From the NCBI GenBank assembly GCA_018398575.1, contig JAGTXZ010000014.1, forward strand, positions 1,550,001-1,614,000: 64,000 nucleotides of DNA, in the 5' to 3' direction. The position numbers were made by a program, and so were the translations under genes. This stretch comes from Ampelomyces quisqualis. Lineage: Eukaryota > Ascomycota > Dothideomycetes > Pleosporales > Phaeosphaeriaceae. Position 1 is the first letter of the stretch. Every line of letters begins with the position of its first letter. Positions 45,656-57,527 of the stretch are shown one piece after another. The notes below the pieces were generated by a model, which worked only from the letters and a program-made list of their open reading frames with translations, was not told the origin of the DNA and did no database searches.

Positions 45656-46831
45656 AATTTAATCACTCGGTTGCGTTACCCACACATCAACAAGCATGAC
45701 CAAGCACAGGAGCGACTAGAAATGACAAGTCGAAAGATGACACAATCACCATCACCATGTCTTCTTCGACTGTGTCCATGTGATGCTAATTCTGCCGTGC
45801 CTGTGCCCTTCCGAACAGCTGCCAGGTGAGATGTCCAATGGCCTCAAGGCGGCGTGATCACTGATTGGCTTTCGGGTCCCTCCTCCGACGAGTTCTACAC
45901 TACGTGCAACACAGATCATTGTAACATTGTGTCAAGCTAAAGTCAAATTGCTTCACTTTTCTGTACATTGCCGGTGTGCCCAACCCGCGCGGGGCTTTCG
46001 TACCGCGTAGCACCAAGCTTTGAGGCGACGATCCTATGCATCAATGCGTCACAGTTCACTCTTGTTGTATCTGGCGTGTCGCTTGAGCTTACGAATGCAT
46101 CGTCAAAGGAGGTTTCTTCAATGTTTTACCAAGAGGGTTTCTCCCGACACACTTGAATTCTCATACGCTTCGCACTAATACCAAACATCACGTGCCACGA
46201 CCCGCCCACCATGCCCAGCGCTGGGAGAAGGGCGTACTACTTGAAGATCCTGATCTCAACTACGGCTAACATAAGCAGTAAGTAGCTGAGGGTGAATGAG
46301 TGGGTCCGTAGCCGTAGGGGTGATCATTTGGGAGCCGTAATTACGATACTACGGTTAGAAATTGCGCTCCACAGTCGCGGGCCATTTAGAGGTCTATCCT
46401 GGTCCAAAAATGTTAGCCTTTGCTCCTAGATTTTGACACGGGCTGACTGACCTATGTGTGGTGGCTGGGAGGGGGTTGGGCGTGAATACAGCCAGGTATA
46501 TAGCAACGGCTGTACGCACCCATGTCGTCACCACAACAATCCTTCCACAATGAGCTGTGTATCCCGCTCCTAAGTGCCCGTGAGATCAAAAGATACAGGA
46601 TTTAGGGGTCAATTCACTGACTAGCAACTCAACAAGCCAATTAGAGCAGCCGTAGGAACCGTAGTTGGCCTGTGCAACGAGACTACTAGGCCCGTGCCAC
46701 AAGACTACTGCTTACAATCGTAACTCTATCCCAAATCATCACCTTAGTAAGTGGTTCACTCTGTTTTGATTGGGATCGTAAGCTAATTAGTCGATCAGTA
46801 GGCGTAGTCTCTACCACTCCCAGCGCTGACC
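45656..46831. other. 1.2 kb intergenic, possibly with worn repeat sequence
   Basis: No gene is visible. From about 46,260 to 46,720 the text has several CCGTAG/CTACGG words in both orientations and a TATATA-like box near 46,497, which could be a solo LTR or another old repeat, but I cannot define its ends. The last 100 bp are the promoter of the hydrolase. Confidence 0.35.
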
Positions 46832-47707
46832 ATGCCATCCTTCACCCTCGAAACCCCTCACGGCCTCATTTCCATAACCGACACGGCCCTCAAAAACGAA
46901 GCTCCAGCTCTCCTACTCGTACACGGTAATTCTTCCTCGTCAAAGATTTTCCAGCACATCCTCGCCTCCGAGCCCCTGACAAGCCACTACCGCATGATAA
47001 CATTCTGTCTCCCCGGCCATGGCTCCTCATCCAAAGCCCCCGATCCAGCCAAGAGTTACCACATGCGCGGCTATGCCGAGCTCGCGATTTCGATCCTACA
47101 ACACCTCGCTGTCGAAGAAGTCGTGATTTTCGGATGGAGTCTGGGCGGGCATGTGGGGATTGAAATGCTTGACCTCATTCACTCCCCCGCTGTGATTGCG
47201 AATGCTAGGAAAATAAATGTCAAGGGATTGATGATTACGGGGACACCGCCCGCACTGGGTGAGGAGCAGGTGAGTAAGGCGTTTAAGATGGGTGGGGAGT
47301 TGGGGATTGCGGGGCGGAGGGATTGCAGTGAGGAGGATGCCGAGGGTATGGCGAGGGGTAGTGCGGCGGCGAATAAGTCGGGGTTGTGCGAGGAGTGGAT
47401 GCTGGAGGATGCAAGGAGTACGGATGGAAGGGCGAGAATGATCATGGCGCAACACTTCCTGGACAAAGATGCAGGAGGCGTGGATCAAGTGCGTGTTGTT
47501 GAAGGATGTGATTTGTTGATTGCGGTTGTGAATGGGGCAGAGGACCAACTTGTGAATCTGGAGTATCTTGAGGGAATACAGTGGAAGAATCTGTGGAGGG
47601 GAAAGTGTATCAGGTTGGAGGGGTTACATCATGCGCCTTTCTGGGAGAATCCGGATGGGTTCGCGGTGTTGTTGGGGGAGTTTATGGGGGATGCTGAAAA
47701 GGCGTAA
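46832..47707 (+). CDS. Alpha/beta-hydrolase fold protein (291 aa)
   Basis: A single-exon soluble hydrolase of the alpha/beta fold. The oxyanion motif is LLLVHGNSSSS (His31-Gly32). The nucleophile elbow is GWSLGGH with Ser103. A likely catalytic Asp is D238 in GAEDQLVN, and the catalytic His is H266 or H267 in LEGLHHAPF. All three members of the triad are therefore present and the length is normal for a bare core with a small cap. There is no signal peptide or membrane segment. The substrate cannot be predicted; related proteins include esterases, epoxide hydrolases and haloperoxidase-like enzymes. Its 3' end faces the next gene tail to tail with about 180 bp between stops. GC-rich in the centre, otherwise ordinary. 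Confidence 0.88.
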   Translation: MPSFTLETPHGLISITDTALKNEAPALLLVHGNSSSSKIFQHILASEPLTSHYRMITFCLPGHGSSSKAPDPAKSYHMRGYAELAISILQHLAVEEVVIFGWSLGGHVGIEMLDLIHSPAVIANARKINVKGLMITGTPPALGEEQVSKAFKMGGELGIAGRRDCSEEDAEGMARGSAAANKSGLCEEWMLEDARSTDGRARMIMAQHFLDKDAGGVDQVRVVEGCDLLIAVVNGAEDQLVNLEYLEGIQWKNLWRGKCIRLEGLHHAPFWENPDGFAVLLGEFMGDAEKA

Positions 47708-47887
47708 ATCATGCCATGAGATGGTATTACGATTGGAAATGTATATGATAGAATGAATATCACAGTTGCGAGAAAAGAGTCGTGATTGATTAATATGTAC
47801 CCTAGAGACTTTGGAAATAACGTTAGGTCCGTGAAGCACAGTATACGATTCGTTCTAGCGAAAGGCTCCAAGCTCAACAATATCTCC

Positions 47888-49471
47888 TTACTTCTTCCAT
47901 GACTTGACTTTGCACATCTTTGGCTTGGGCTTGGGTCTGGCGAACTGTTAGTATCTAAACAACTTTGAGTGATGGATGCAACGCACTCTTCCTCGCCATG
48001 CTCTGGCTTGCCTTCTGCAGGAGGTCCGCCGTGCTCGCCACCTTCATGAGACTCATAGTCGCCCTCTGCTGGCTTGTCTTCTCCATGAGGCACGCCTTCC
48101 TCGCCATGAGGAGCGCTTTCATCGCCATATGAAGGGTAAGAAGTCTCTGAAGCGACCGGGTAGCCCTCGGAAGTTGGCGTAGCCTCACCGTACGACGCAT
48201 CATGTCCATGCTCCAAGCTGTGGTCGCCGTATGAAGCACCCTCTTCACCCCAAGGCGCACTGGTCTCTTCGGGAGCTCCGTACGAGTCTTCATAAGCAGC
48301 TGAGGGCTCTTCCTCGCCCTCATAGCCGTGCTCGGGCTTCGACTCTGTCCCATACTCCGGTGCACCGGTGTACTCAGCGTAATCACCAGTAACACAGGCA
48401 TCGGGCGTGATAGTTGCAGTAGTAGTCTCTCCGTACACTGTCTCGGTAACAGTCACTGCATCGGCCTTGTAGCCGCCAGCGTCACCAAGATACTTTCCAC
48501 AAGCATCAGAGATCTCGGCATCAGTGTACACCATCAAGCGGCATGGGCGGCCAATATCTTCGCACCACTGAGCGCGGCTGAAGAGGAACTTGGCGCTGCG
48601 CTTGAGAGGAACAAAAGTGGGATCAGAGTAGACGTCGTCTGCGGGGTCAGCGTAGACGGGATCCACGTAGATGTCGTCCGTGGGGTCAGCGTAGATGGGA
48701 TCCACATAGATGTCGTCAGTGGGTTCCGCGACGGGGTTTGAGTAGAAAGCGTCAGTAGGGTTGGCGTAAGTTGGGTCAGAGTTGGTAGGGTCAATATAGA
48801 CGTCAGTGGGCTCAGGCCACATGAAACCAGTGGGATCGACGACTAGTAAGTCGGTCGAGCCAGGATAGATGGTCGAGGTGCTATTTTGGTCAGCAGGATA
48901 TAGATGAACAAAGAGAACTTGACTTGCCGTGTCGATGTCAAGGTGTAAGTCAAAGTGGTCGTGCTAGTGACGAAAACATCTGGTTCCCCTTCTCCTGGTT
49001 CCCCGCCCTCTCCTGGGTAATTGCCATCTCCTGGGTAAGGCGCTTCTGTGACATCGGGGTAGTACTCCTCGCTTGGTGCAGGGTAATAATCCTCGGAGTC
49101 CTCATGGCTCGGAGCTGGGTAGTCGAAACCACCCAACTTCGTAGCCGGATATCCCTGATTCTGAACTACATCAGCAAACTTGTTCGCTGCTCTCAATCTC
49201 CACTTACAGTCTTGCCCCATGGTGCGGCCGTGTACCCTCCGGGTTTGCCGCAAGGTGTGGGCTCCAGAGTCTTGGTGACAGTGTACGGTGCAGCAGTTAC
49301 TGTCCAAGTTTTGACAGCTCCACCGCCAGCATAACTACTACAATACGGACTGGCAAGCTCTGCGGGAAGTTCATTCAGGACTTCGAGTGCGTAGCTAACA
49401 TCCTCTTCGTGATTGGCTTGTGCGACGTTTGACAACGCGCCAACGACTGTGAGAAGCGTGAGGAAAGACAT
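47888..49471 (-). CDS. Secreted acidic repeat-containing protein (483 aa)
   Basis: Four exons are read: 49471-49208, 49160-48928, 48880-47983 and 47944-47888. The signal peptide is MSFLTLLTVVGALSNVAQA with cleavage after Ala19. The mature protein has few Cys, Thr/Val runs (KTWTVTAAPYTVTKTLEPTP, VTSTTTLTYTLTST, VTVTETVYGETTTATITP) and a Pro/Tyr/Asp/Glu-rich region with 13-residue repeats, then a His/Glu/Gly-rich region, and the basic end FARPKPKPKMCKVKSWKK. Such composition suits a cell-wall or extracellular glycoprotein. Intron 1 ends at the second of two possible acceptors (TTCAG) to hold the frame. Intron 2 uses a GC donor (GCAAGT), which alone restores the frame. Intron 3 is only 38 bp. 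I do not recognise a named family. Confidence 0.75.
48634..48711 (-). repeat. 39-bp coding tandem repeat
   Basis: Two near-identical 39-bp units, followed by a partial third, encode the 13-residue unit DDIYVDPIYADPT inside the secreted protein. They preserve the reading frame and could vary in number between strains. Confidence 0.85.
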
Positions 49472-49816
49472 GCTACAAAAGCGAGTGTTTCTGTGTTTGC
49501 TTTCGAAAGTCTTACTGACGGGTATAAGAAGGTCTCAGATCCACTCCTCACATTTTGGTTGAGACTCTCTTTGATGTCGACGATCGAACTTCACAGACTA
49601 CCGCTTTCGGAAAACGCAGAAATGCATTGCCGGATCCGACGCTGAGGTCGCACCAACTCTGGCTTTCGCTTAGCACGAGCGGACAAAGTGCCGTACCCGC
49701 GTCTCGCGCCTCTGCAATCATCGATATCTGCTAGGGCATAGTTGAGAATCTGACTCAATGCGTGCAATGGTCAACAGCTAGGTCAGGAACAGTGCATAAG
49801 TCTTACAGAGCCCTCA
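49472..49816. other. Promoter side of the secreted gene, otherwise empty
   Basis: The 345 bp hold the upstream region of the minus-strand secreted gene and then the end of the glycosidase pseudogene. Nothing else was recognised. Confidence 0.5.
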
Positions 49817-51168
49817 TTAGCCCTTCGTGCTTGACAGTCCAATACCATCTTTTGGAAACCCCGGTACATCATCACCCGAACTTTGCCACCCGGCTGCGCA
49901 GTACGCAACTGCAAGCAGGAAACCCGCACTGCCAGCTATGAGCGGTGGCGTCGTGCCCCCATCCCCGCTCCGGATGGCGAAACCAGCGTCGTCCAATTTC
50001 CAATAGTCGTAGGCGGCAAGATTGTATATTAGATATTTCGGGTTCCTTATCCTCGCGCTGTTGATAACGAGCATAGGGCGTCCCCAGGCGCAGGTTCGTG
50101 TGTCGCCCCAGACATCCCACACTTTGTCCGCAGTGCGAAGGACTACTGTCGAATGAAAAAATGAGAGTATCTGGAAGAATGCCCTGCATCATAATTACTA
50201 AGCTGCGTGGATCGCCTAAGATCGTGGCGTCGTTCCTGCAGGAACTGTTGGGGCCCTCGTCGATCGCATAAAGACCATCTACTTGCGGCGGCAGTGCAAG
50301 ATTTTCCGCAACATGCAACCTCTTGGTCCGTACTTCTTATGGAAATTTACGCTTCCAGTCCGATGTAACATCGAGCCCGTAGCGCCAATATGCAATCTCC
50401 TAAGCCAGGTTGCGCGTGGAGTTAGACGGGATATTCTCTGTCACACCGTACGAAGGCGGCCCCAAATCGAACTTTCTGGTTTTGTTGTTGAGACCAGAGT
50501 ATGATGCGATGCAATCCGCAGTGGCGATGATGAATTTATCCCATTTTTGGAGAGTCTCGCGCGTGGGTCGAGCTTGGTAGGCTAGCTGCGCAAGGTACAT
50601 GGGCTGCTGCCATAGGAGTATAGTATTTATGTCACCTGGCGAGCTGGTAGGTACAACTTTTGATGTCTGTCGTCTTAGGCCATCGTAAACCCTTCCAACC
50701 TATTGACTTGGCTGGAGCCAGAGACTAGGGTAGCAGAGCTTCGTAGAGCTCTGGGAAGATGTTGTCCAAGTACTCCTGCTTGCCCCGTGTTTCCCAATGA
50801 GCATCATGCCAAATGAGAATTCCTGTGTGGATTTTACCTGTGCTTTGTTAGTTTCTGCTTGATATTTTGGCTATGCGTAGCAGCTCACCATACCATCCGT
50901 TGTTCATTGAGACACTTTCCTAGGGTGACTGCCCCTAAGTAGCGCCATTGACCCTCACATGATGCTCAGACTGGAAGATGCGACACTGGAGCTCTATCGC
51001 ATTTGCATTCGACGAAGATTTCATGTGAATAAACCCGCCATCCTTCCAATACTCGTTCCATTCCTTGGTATTCTTCCCGAGTATTATGTTGGGAAAGCTA
51101 AACGTGCGCTGCTCCCGTGATAAGTGTGCGGTGAACGACATCGAACGCGCTTCAGAGAGCGAATTCAC
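49817..51168 (-). pseudogene. Six-hairpin glycosidase-like pseudogene
   Basis: Read on the minus strand through stops and frameshifts, this is the C-terminal half or more of a fungal secreted six-hairpin (alpha/alpha barrel) glycoside hydrolase. Pieces in order are WNEYWKDGGFIHMKSSSNAN, MNNGWYGE, an intron-like GTGAGC ... CTAAC ... CACAG at about 50,891-50,835, ILIWHDAHWETRGKQEYLDN, MYLAQLAYQARPTRETLQKW, YDLGPP-like FDLGPPSYGVTEN, IAYWRYGLDV, NLALPPQVDGLYA, and YDYWKLDDAGFAIRSGDGGT. At least four in-frame stops (near 50,935, 50,710, 50,402, 50,338) and a frameshift near 50,150 break it. The exact GH family is not certain. The decay is scattered, without the RIP pattern. Confidence 0.65.
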
Positions 51169-51732
51169 GGTAGAGCGATGAGTAGTAATGGCTGCCGAGT
51201 TGTGGGTATCTTTTTCTCAGTTTCAAGGGAGTGGTTTTGGGCTACCGCAGGTTGACAAAGTACTCGAGGTCATGCAAGACACGGCAGCAAGACACTGCAG
51301 TATATACTGGAAGTTGACAACGTCATCGTGCCTACTCCAAGGAAAGCTTCCTTACATTATTACCGACATTCGACAGTATAGATGACCCCTAAGCAGCTGC
51401 TCAAAGCGGTTACACTTTGCCGTTGCTCTTCGCATTCCGGGGTGCCGTTAACTGTACACCGAGCAGGATTTGAGGTTGCTGACCATAACGACCATTCAGG
51501 TAGTGCCCAATCAATGAGATTTTCCCCGCTGACCATCACCTGGGGTATATGTGATCGGGTACCAGAAAGTTGGTAGGCCACACGGCTGGCACGCGAAACT
51601 GTTTTTGCCAAGCTTTGCGGAGCTCCGTGCCACGTGCTTCACTCCTGCCCCGCATCATCAACTCTGACTTGCTACCCGGCCACCTGCCCAAGATCTTCGA
51701 TCGTCAAACAATATTTCTTCCTCCACCAAACG

Positions 51733-52647
51733 ATGACGCGCTTCCGACCATGCATAGATCTGCATGCTGGTAGTGTTAAACAAATTGTTGGGGGCACATT
51801 GTCAACGACGGCGCCGGATGTGTTGAAGACCAACTGGACCTCTGAGCATCCATCCGCATACTACGCGGATCTGTACAAACGCAATGACCTGGCAGGCGCG
51901 CATGTAATAATGCTGGGCCCTGGGAATGATGAGGCGGCCAAAGAAGCATTGATCGCATGGAAGCATGGCATGCAGGTTGGCGGCGGTATCACGGAGAAGA
52001 ACGCTAAAGAATGGGTCGAGATGGGTGCAGAACGAGTGAGTCGAACAATATGTGCCTTTCACAATGAGCGGGCGTATTCTCCATAAGACTCTAGAAGCTA
52101 ATGGTACCCGCAGTAGGTGATCATAACGTCGTACCTCTTTCCTGACTCCATTTTCTCTATGGACCGCCTCAAGGCCGTCCTCCAAGCTCTCAACAATGAC
52201 AAATCAAAACTCGTCATTGATCTAAGCTGTAGAAAAAAGGACGATAAGTGGTTTGTCGCGACGAACAAGTGGCAGACAATCACAAACTTCGAGCTGAATC
52301 AAGGTGCGGCAATTCTAGCCCAGGAAATGATTCTTACAACAAGCTGACGCATAGCAGAATCTATATCTCTTCTTGAGCCGCACTGCTCTGAGTTTCTTAT
52401 CCATGCTGCGGATGTGGAAGGCTTACAGTGCGGTATTGACCACGAGCTCGTCACTAAGCTTGCTGAATGGTGCAGCATCCCAGTTACATATGCAGGAGGG
52501 GGCAGGTCGATCAAAGATCTGGAATTAGTGAAGAAGTTGAGCAAGGGCAAGATCGACTTGACTATTGGCAGCGCATTAGATATTTTCGGTGGCTCTAGTG
52601 TTAAATTCGAGGATTGCGTGAAGTGGAATCAAGAACAGGAACACTGA
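51733..52647 (+). CDS. HIS6: ProFAR isomerase, histidine biosynthesis (259 aa)
   Basis: His6 (HisA type) catalyses the fourth step of histidine synthesis, opening the ribose ring of ProFAR to PRFAR by an Amadori rearrangement. Three exons, 51733-52035, 52117-52303 and 52358-52647, give a 259-residue TIM barrel, matching yeast (261). The N-terminal FRPCIDLHAG holds catalytic Asp9; the second catalytic Asp is D136 in KLVIDLSC. Phosphate-binding motifs are MQVGGGI and VTYAGGGRS at the ends of opposite strands, then IGSALDIFGG. Intron 1 (81 bp) begins GTGAGT and ends GCAGTAG; intron 2 (54 bp) uses branch GCTGAC and joins ELNQ to ESISLLEPHC. The gene is intact in an area of decayed genes. Confidence 0.95.
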
Positions 52648-53783
52648 ACGGATGTACTTTACGTTAATAGTGTAGTATAGCGTTTCACTTGTAGATCTTG
52701 CCTAAGTTCCACGAATCATCTCGATGCATGGTGTATGGATCTCTTGGCTCCAACCGTAGGTGAGAAAATATCCTATTCGAGTCTTGAGACGCTTCCCTTC
52801 GTTGGCGAAAATCTTGGACATACCTAGGCGAACCTTCTCATCGAAAAGAAACCGAACAGCATCATGGCGTACTCGTGGAGAAACTGTTACTCAACAGACC
52901 TGGTCGTCAGCTTTCAACGGCGGATCCGCTCTTGTCGTAGTCAACTTTCTTAACGTCAGCAGTCCCATCCTCTTAGCTGAGCTTCATCGATTGCCGTCCT
53001 TTTTTGATTCCAATTCCATTGCCACTGTTGAGTTGATGAAAGTCAATGGATGTACTAGTATAGCAAGAACGTCGCAGGCACGTTGTCGTTGGACTTCTCA
53101 TAATTTGTAGGTAGGTAATTGGAGCACGCTTGAAGAAAGGTACACGGTAACACTAATAGTCGAAATGCCACACCTTTACAAGGAAAGGGGGAATCTCCTG
53201 TCGTCTTATCTGCTTCGTGAAAGTCGGCCCTCATCTTACTCGACAAATGACTCGTGAAGTCGGTAGACGGACCCCAAAAAGGCTGCGACATGTGCTCTAG
53301 TTCTATCGCGCTACCGGTTTAGAATTCTCCGGAAGAATGGCAGATGATTAAGGCTCTTCACAACCTCTGTCAAGACTTCGACGGGTGTCTTGTTGTAGTC
53401 TGGAACGGCATCTTCTTCTTTGGCAGCAAGACCGATGGCAATACCTCATAGAGCATACAATAAAACGCCGACATCAGTAGTGCCTGAAGTCGCAAAAGAA
53501 GTACAGAGACTGTATAAGCTGAAGCTCTCTGGGAATTCTGGCCTTCTTCTCCGATTCGAATAAGATCCGGAATTCGACCCGCATTCATACGCTGCTTACC
53601 AACTCAGAGCGTGTCGCTCCTTCAAAACATGCGACATCGGCATTGGCTTGCGAAGGTGTTTTGAACCATCCGTAGCATGCCACTGTTGCCTGAGGCTTAG
53701 TAACCTCCACCCTGCCGTATTCCGTATCGAGTACCCATCGCTCACGCAGGTAATTTATCTACATCAGCTTGCATGTTCCCACA
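52648..53783. other. Gene-poor stretch, nothing recognised
   Basis: About 1.1 kb. Short open frames on both strands (for example plus 52,760-53,110, minus 53,055-53,291) show no motif that I know. The right part may be the worn 3' end of the HET-domain pseudogene. Confidence 0.45.
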
Positions 53784-54306
53784 CTAGATGTATGCTTGTT
53801 TGGCAAGGATGATCCCGTAGACAATCCATATGCGCCTCCAGTATGGTTTGGTGAATAGGTCGAACCAGGAACAGCGACTACCTTTGACTTGGCCCGATTT
53901 CAACTGGTGGAACACGTCCTCGTCATCTTTGTCGGGCTGGCCGAGCCAGATAATCACAGAAGCTGCGTGCGTGTATATCTCTCGCACCTAGCCCACTCGG
54001 TTATTTCTCTCCCGGACAACGGACAGAGCGTCGATCCACAGCTAAGTACTACAGTGGGGCCGCGTCATACGATACTCATGTAGAAAGCTCCGCAAGTTGT
54101 TGCCTACAGTGACGGGTTTTCCGCCACAAATGATTGATACTTGATCTTCTTCATGATCCCACGTGTATTAAAGGGCTTGGTACTCCGGCTGACCGTCGAG
54201 GTCGCGATGGTGAAGTTTGCATTGTATGGTGTCATCGTATTCGCCAGGTAGGACTTGTAAGAATCGAATGCTCTTCTTCTCCCTATTCAGGGGCTCATAT
54301 TGGCGA
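53784..54306 (-). pseudogene. HET-domain (heterokaryon incompatibility) pseudogene fragment
   Basis: The minus strand reads the typical order of a HET domain: YEPLNREKKSIRFLQVLPGE, YDDTIQCKL, YTWDHEEDQ, ICGGKPVTVGNNLRSFLHEY, LWIDALSV, VREIYTHAASVIIWLGQPDK and PYWRRIWIVYGIILAKQAYI. Four stops interrupt it, near 54,172, 54,043, 53,988 and at 53,784. HET proteins trigger cell death when unlike fungal strains fuse, and they form large, fast-turning families. Only the N-terminal domain is readable and no ATG or C-terminal part is clear. Confidence 0.75.
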
Positions 54307-54900
54307 GGTAAAAGAAGACTTGCCCTTTTCTAGATGTTCTTGACATCCATGGTTGTCGAGGCGTCCACCTTGCCGCGAGGCTGAGAATCGTCTCCGGTAC
54401 CAACAATCTCCGGGCTATTGAGATGTAAGCGGACACTATTGCGTGGTGCTCATTGTCATGCAAACTGAAGAATCTCATGTGGAGCAGGATGATCGATCGA
54501 AATTGAAGAGAAGGAACCAGAACGCAGCGAGGGCGATGTTGAGAAGGTTGGCCCTCAGCCCCGACTCACGGGAACTGGCGTGAGGCAGCGGCGATCAAAT
54601 GAACAGCGACAGACTCCGCGTCCACCACCACTCCATGCAGGGCACAGCTTGTTTTCCAGCCCATCAAATACGCGCAATTGCGAAGCTTTCGCATCAGCTT
54701 AGTGCGTGTCACCATGCGCATGCCCAAAAAGTGTCTTTTGAAGACGTGATAGCAGAGTCTAGGAAGAGTATGTTCGTAGATGCTTGAAACTGCTAGAAAG
54801 AAGACGCCGAGACCCATTTGAGATGAATGCTTCAAAAATGTCCAAGACATGCCCTAAAGATGCCGCCCGACTTTTGATGTCTGAGTTGAGACTGCCGTAT
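54307..54900. other. Stretch downstream of NCL1, nothing certain
   Basis: A 94-codon minus-strand frame (54,850-54,566) follows the NCL1 stop in the same direction and most likely lies in its 3' UTR or in debris. No motif was recognised. Confidence 0.4.
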
Positions 54901-57527
54901 TCAGGCTTCCGTATCGATATCCATGTCGACCACAGCACTTCCTTCCTCTTCTTTGACAATGTCGTCCTCCTTCATTCCTTCGCCATCGCTGACAGCTGCT
55001 GCTTCCTTTGCCTCCGCTGCTGCTTCATCATCGAGCTTTTGCTGGTCCGCCTTTGCTTTATCGGCGACGTGGTTGATGATCTCGGTGTCCTTCTCGTTGA
55101 ACAATCTCAGTAGCATAGCTTTGCGATCGTCCTTATCGACCATCAAGTTGGCACTGCCAGGGTGTCTCCAGAGTGGCAAAACCATGCGAAATGGAATATC
55201 TTGTGAGTCGTCCTGCTCCACACGCACAAAGCAGCACCCAATGTCCATGACCTGTAGCTGGTCGCCGACTTCGCCAAGACCATGCTCTCCTTCCCTCGGC
55301 AGCTTGGGGAACATCTCCACGATAAGCCGGTGTAGGGTGTCTTTCGAAGTGCAGTTGACTATGCGCTTGGACGCCCATGGCTCAATTATGCGGATGCCCT
55401 CGCTCTGTAGCCTCCACGGTGCGTGGGTGTAGTCCTTATCCTTGATCTTATGTGCAACGAACATGACGACGCCGCAGTGCACGAACTTCATACCACGATC
55501 CTTATTTTGCTGGAGAATTTGTTTCGCCAGTTCGGAGGTGTAGTAAATCTTGTTGAGTGAAAGACCTTCCTTGTTCTTGACCATGAAGCGATCGCGAGGA
55601 AAACGCTCGGAAACACCAAAGAAGTCGGTGATCGAGGCAATAGTGGAGTCGTCCGACGCAAGGTATTCGAAATATTCCTTGTTCTGGCTTTGGTTCTCGG
55701 GCTTAAGTCTGAGCTCCTTGCCTCCTGTGGGCACAACGGAACCATTCGTTGCATATTTCGAGTTTGTCTGCTCGGGGGGTGCATTATCTGTGGGCTCAGC
55801 ATCTGCATCTCCTCCGGTTTTGGCCTTCTTCGGCAGTTCAGCTTCCTCGAAATCATCCAACTTACGCTTCAAGGTAGCTCCATTCTCCTCAGTGACGTTG
55901 TCCTCGGCCTCGCCCTTGGTGGCATCAGCTCCAATCAGGTTCTCCTCCGGTGTGGATACCGTAACATCGGTAGTCTTCGCCGCGCTGCTTTGCGATCGTT
56001 GCGCCTTTGCGGTGTTTTCTGGATTCTGCACTTGCGTGGCCTTGATATCATCGAGCTTTTCAAAGACAGCGATGAAGAAACCTCCAGTATCCTGCAAATG
56101 AGGATACACACGGATGCAGCGTTCAAGGGGGATGCGATCTTCGGGTGACTTGGGGATGGGTGGAAAACAACCCGCGGTGATCTTGGTGGAGAAGGACCTC
56201 TCTGGCTCGTCGATGGCATACTTGGCCCTGGCCTTCTCGAAAGCATCCCAGCTGGTGAACATGTGCGCAGTCTTTTCTCCGCCAACAGCGACCTGCGATG
56301 TATCGAGCACCTTCCAGACGTTGAGACCTGGGCGTCGCTTGAGATTGGGCAGCAGGTTCGAGCAGTCTACTAGCTGGACCTTGGAGTTACCCCCACAGGC
56401 CTCAATGGCCGCGGCAACTACGGCTTCATTCTCGACAGGGTTCATGCTGCAAGTTGAGTAGACCATGCGCCCGCCCTTCTTCAGCATCTGCAGACCTCGG
56501 AAGAGGATGCGCAGCTGCAGATTGTGCAGGCCTAGACCATCCTTGGGTGTCCACTTCTGCCACACGTTGGGGTTCTTGCGGGCTGTTCCGTCGCCAGCGC
56601 ACGGCACATCAGCCAGAATGCGGTCGTACTTGAGGTACTGCTTCTTCTGGCTGGAGCTGGGAAGCTCAATCGACGGGAATATGGACGCGTCGTGTTGTGT
56701 GACAATCAAGTTGGGGAAGTTGAGGCGCTTGACCTGGTGGACCAACAGATTGGCGCGCTTGTAGTCGGTATCGTTCGCAATAAGCAGTCCGGTTGAGCGT
56801 CCATCATCGCTATAATCGCCTTCCTCGCCACTGCCGGTAGACTCGCCATTGGCAGCCCTACGGACGCGATCCTCCTCGTCGCCATGTATCATCTCAGCCA
56901 GCTGCGCGGACTTGCTGCCAGGCGCTGCGCACATGTCCAATACTACCATTCCTGGTTTCACATCCAGGAAATGCGGCGGAATCATGCTGACCACCTCTTG
57001 TCTGCTGATGTTGCCAGAAGCTGCCTCGGCGACGAGGAACTTCTGGAAATCGGCGAATGGGGCGTGGCGTCGAATGACCTTCTTGTGCGTCTTCATGTGC
57101 CAAACGAGCTCGTCGGGAAAGGCATTGACGGCCTCTGGGGGCGGCACTGGCTTGCCCTCAAACTTCTTGGCCGCGATCGCTGGGATATATCGCTGCTTGA
57201 AGATTTCGCGCACCGCCAAGGCGTCGGACTTTGTGCCTGTGAAGCGGAAGCTGTTGGGCAGGTCGGTCTGTAGGGCTGTCCACATTTCCTCGAATTCGGC
57301 CGCCTCCATGAAGCCGCCCATGCGGTAGTAGCTCTCGAACAGCTCATTCTTGCGCGGAATGTCGGACCATGGCTCTGTTCTGGTGTCTCTGCCACCACCA
57401 CCACCACCACCGCCGCCTCGGCCTCTGCCTCGGCCTCTGCCTTTACCGCGACCGCCGCCCTGCTTCAGATCAGCTCGAGTCGTTCCGCTCGGAAGTCGCC
57501 ATGACTTACGCGACCACCTCTTGCCAT
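54901..57527 (-). CDS. NCL1: tRNA (cytosine-5)-methyltransferase Ncl1/Trm4, NSUN2 family (858 aa)
   Basis: Trm4 makes 5-methylcytosine at several tRNA positions in the nucleus, using SAM. The gene starts with a six-codon exon (57527-57510, MARGGR), then a 50-bp intron (GTAAGT ... GCTGATCTGAAGCAG), then one long exon (57459-54901). This replaces a longer spurious frame upstream. An Arg/Gly-rich leader covers about residues 4-30. The SAM motif VLDMCAAPGSKSAQLAEM is at about 179-196. The two Cys residues of the RsmF/NSUN mechanism are C293 (ADVPCAGDGT) and C343 (YSTCSMNPVENE). The C-terminal part has an acidic insert and a fungal-type terminal domain ending in Glu-rich sequence. It is divergent from RPL7 with starts 257 bp apart. 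Confidence 0.95.

Noticed and set aside
46260..46720. Solo LTR
   Set aside because: There is a TATA-like box and repeated words, but no matching ends or target duplication could be seen.
47629..47887. C-terminal extension of the secreted protein over the hydrolase 3' end
   Set aside because: A 38-bp intron with CTAACAG gives a better end at 47,888 and avoids overlap with the hydrolase.
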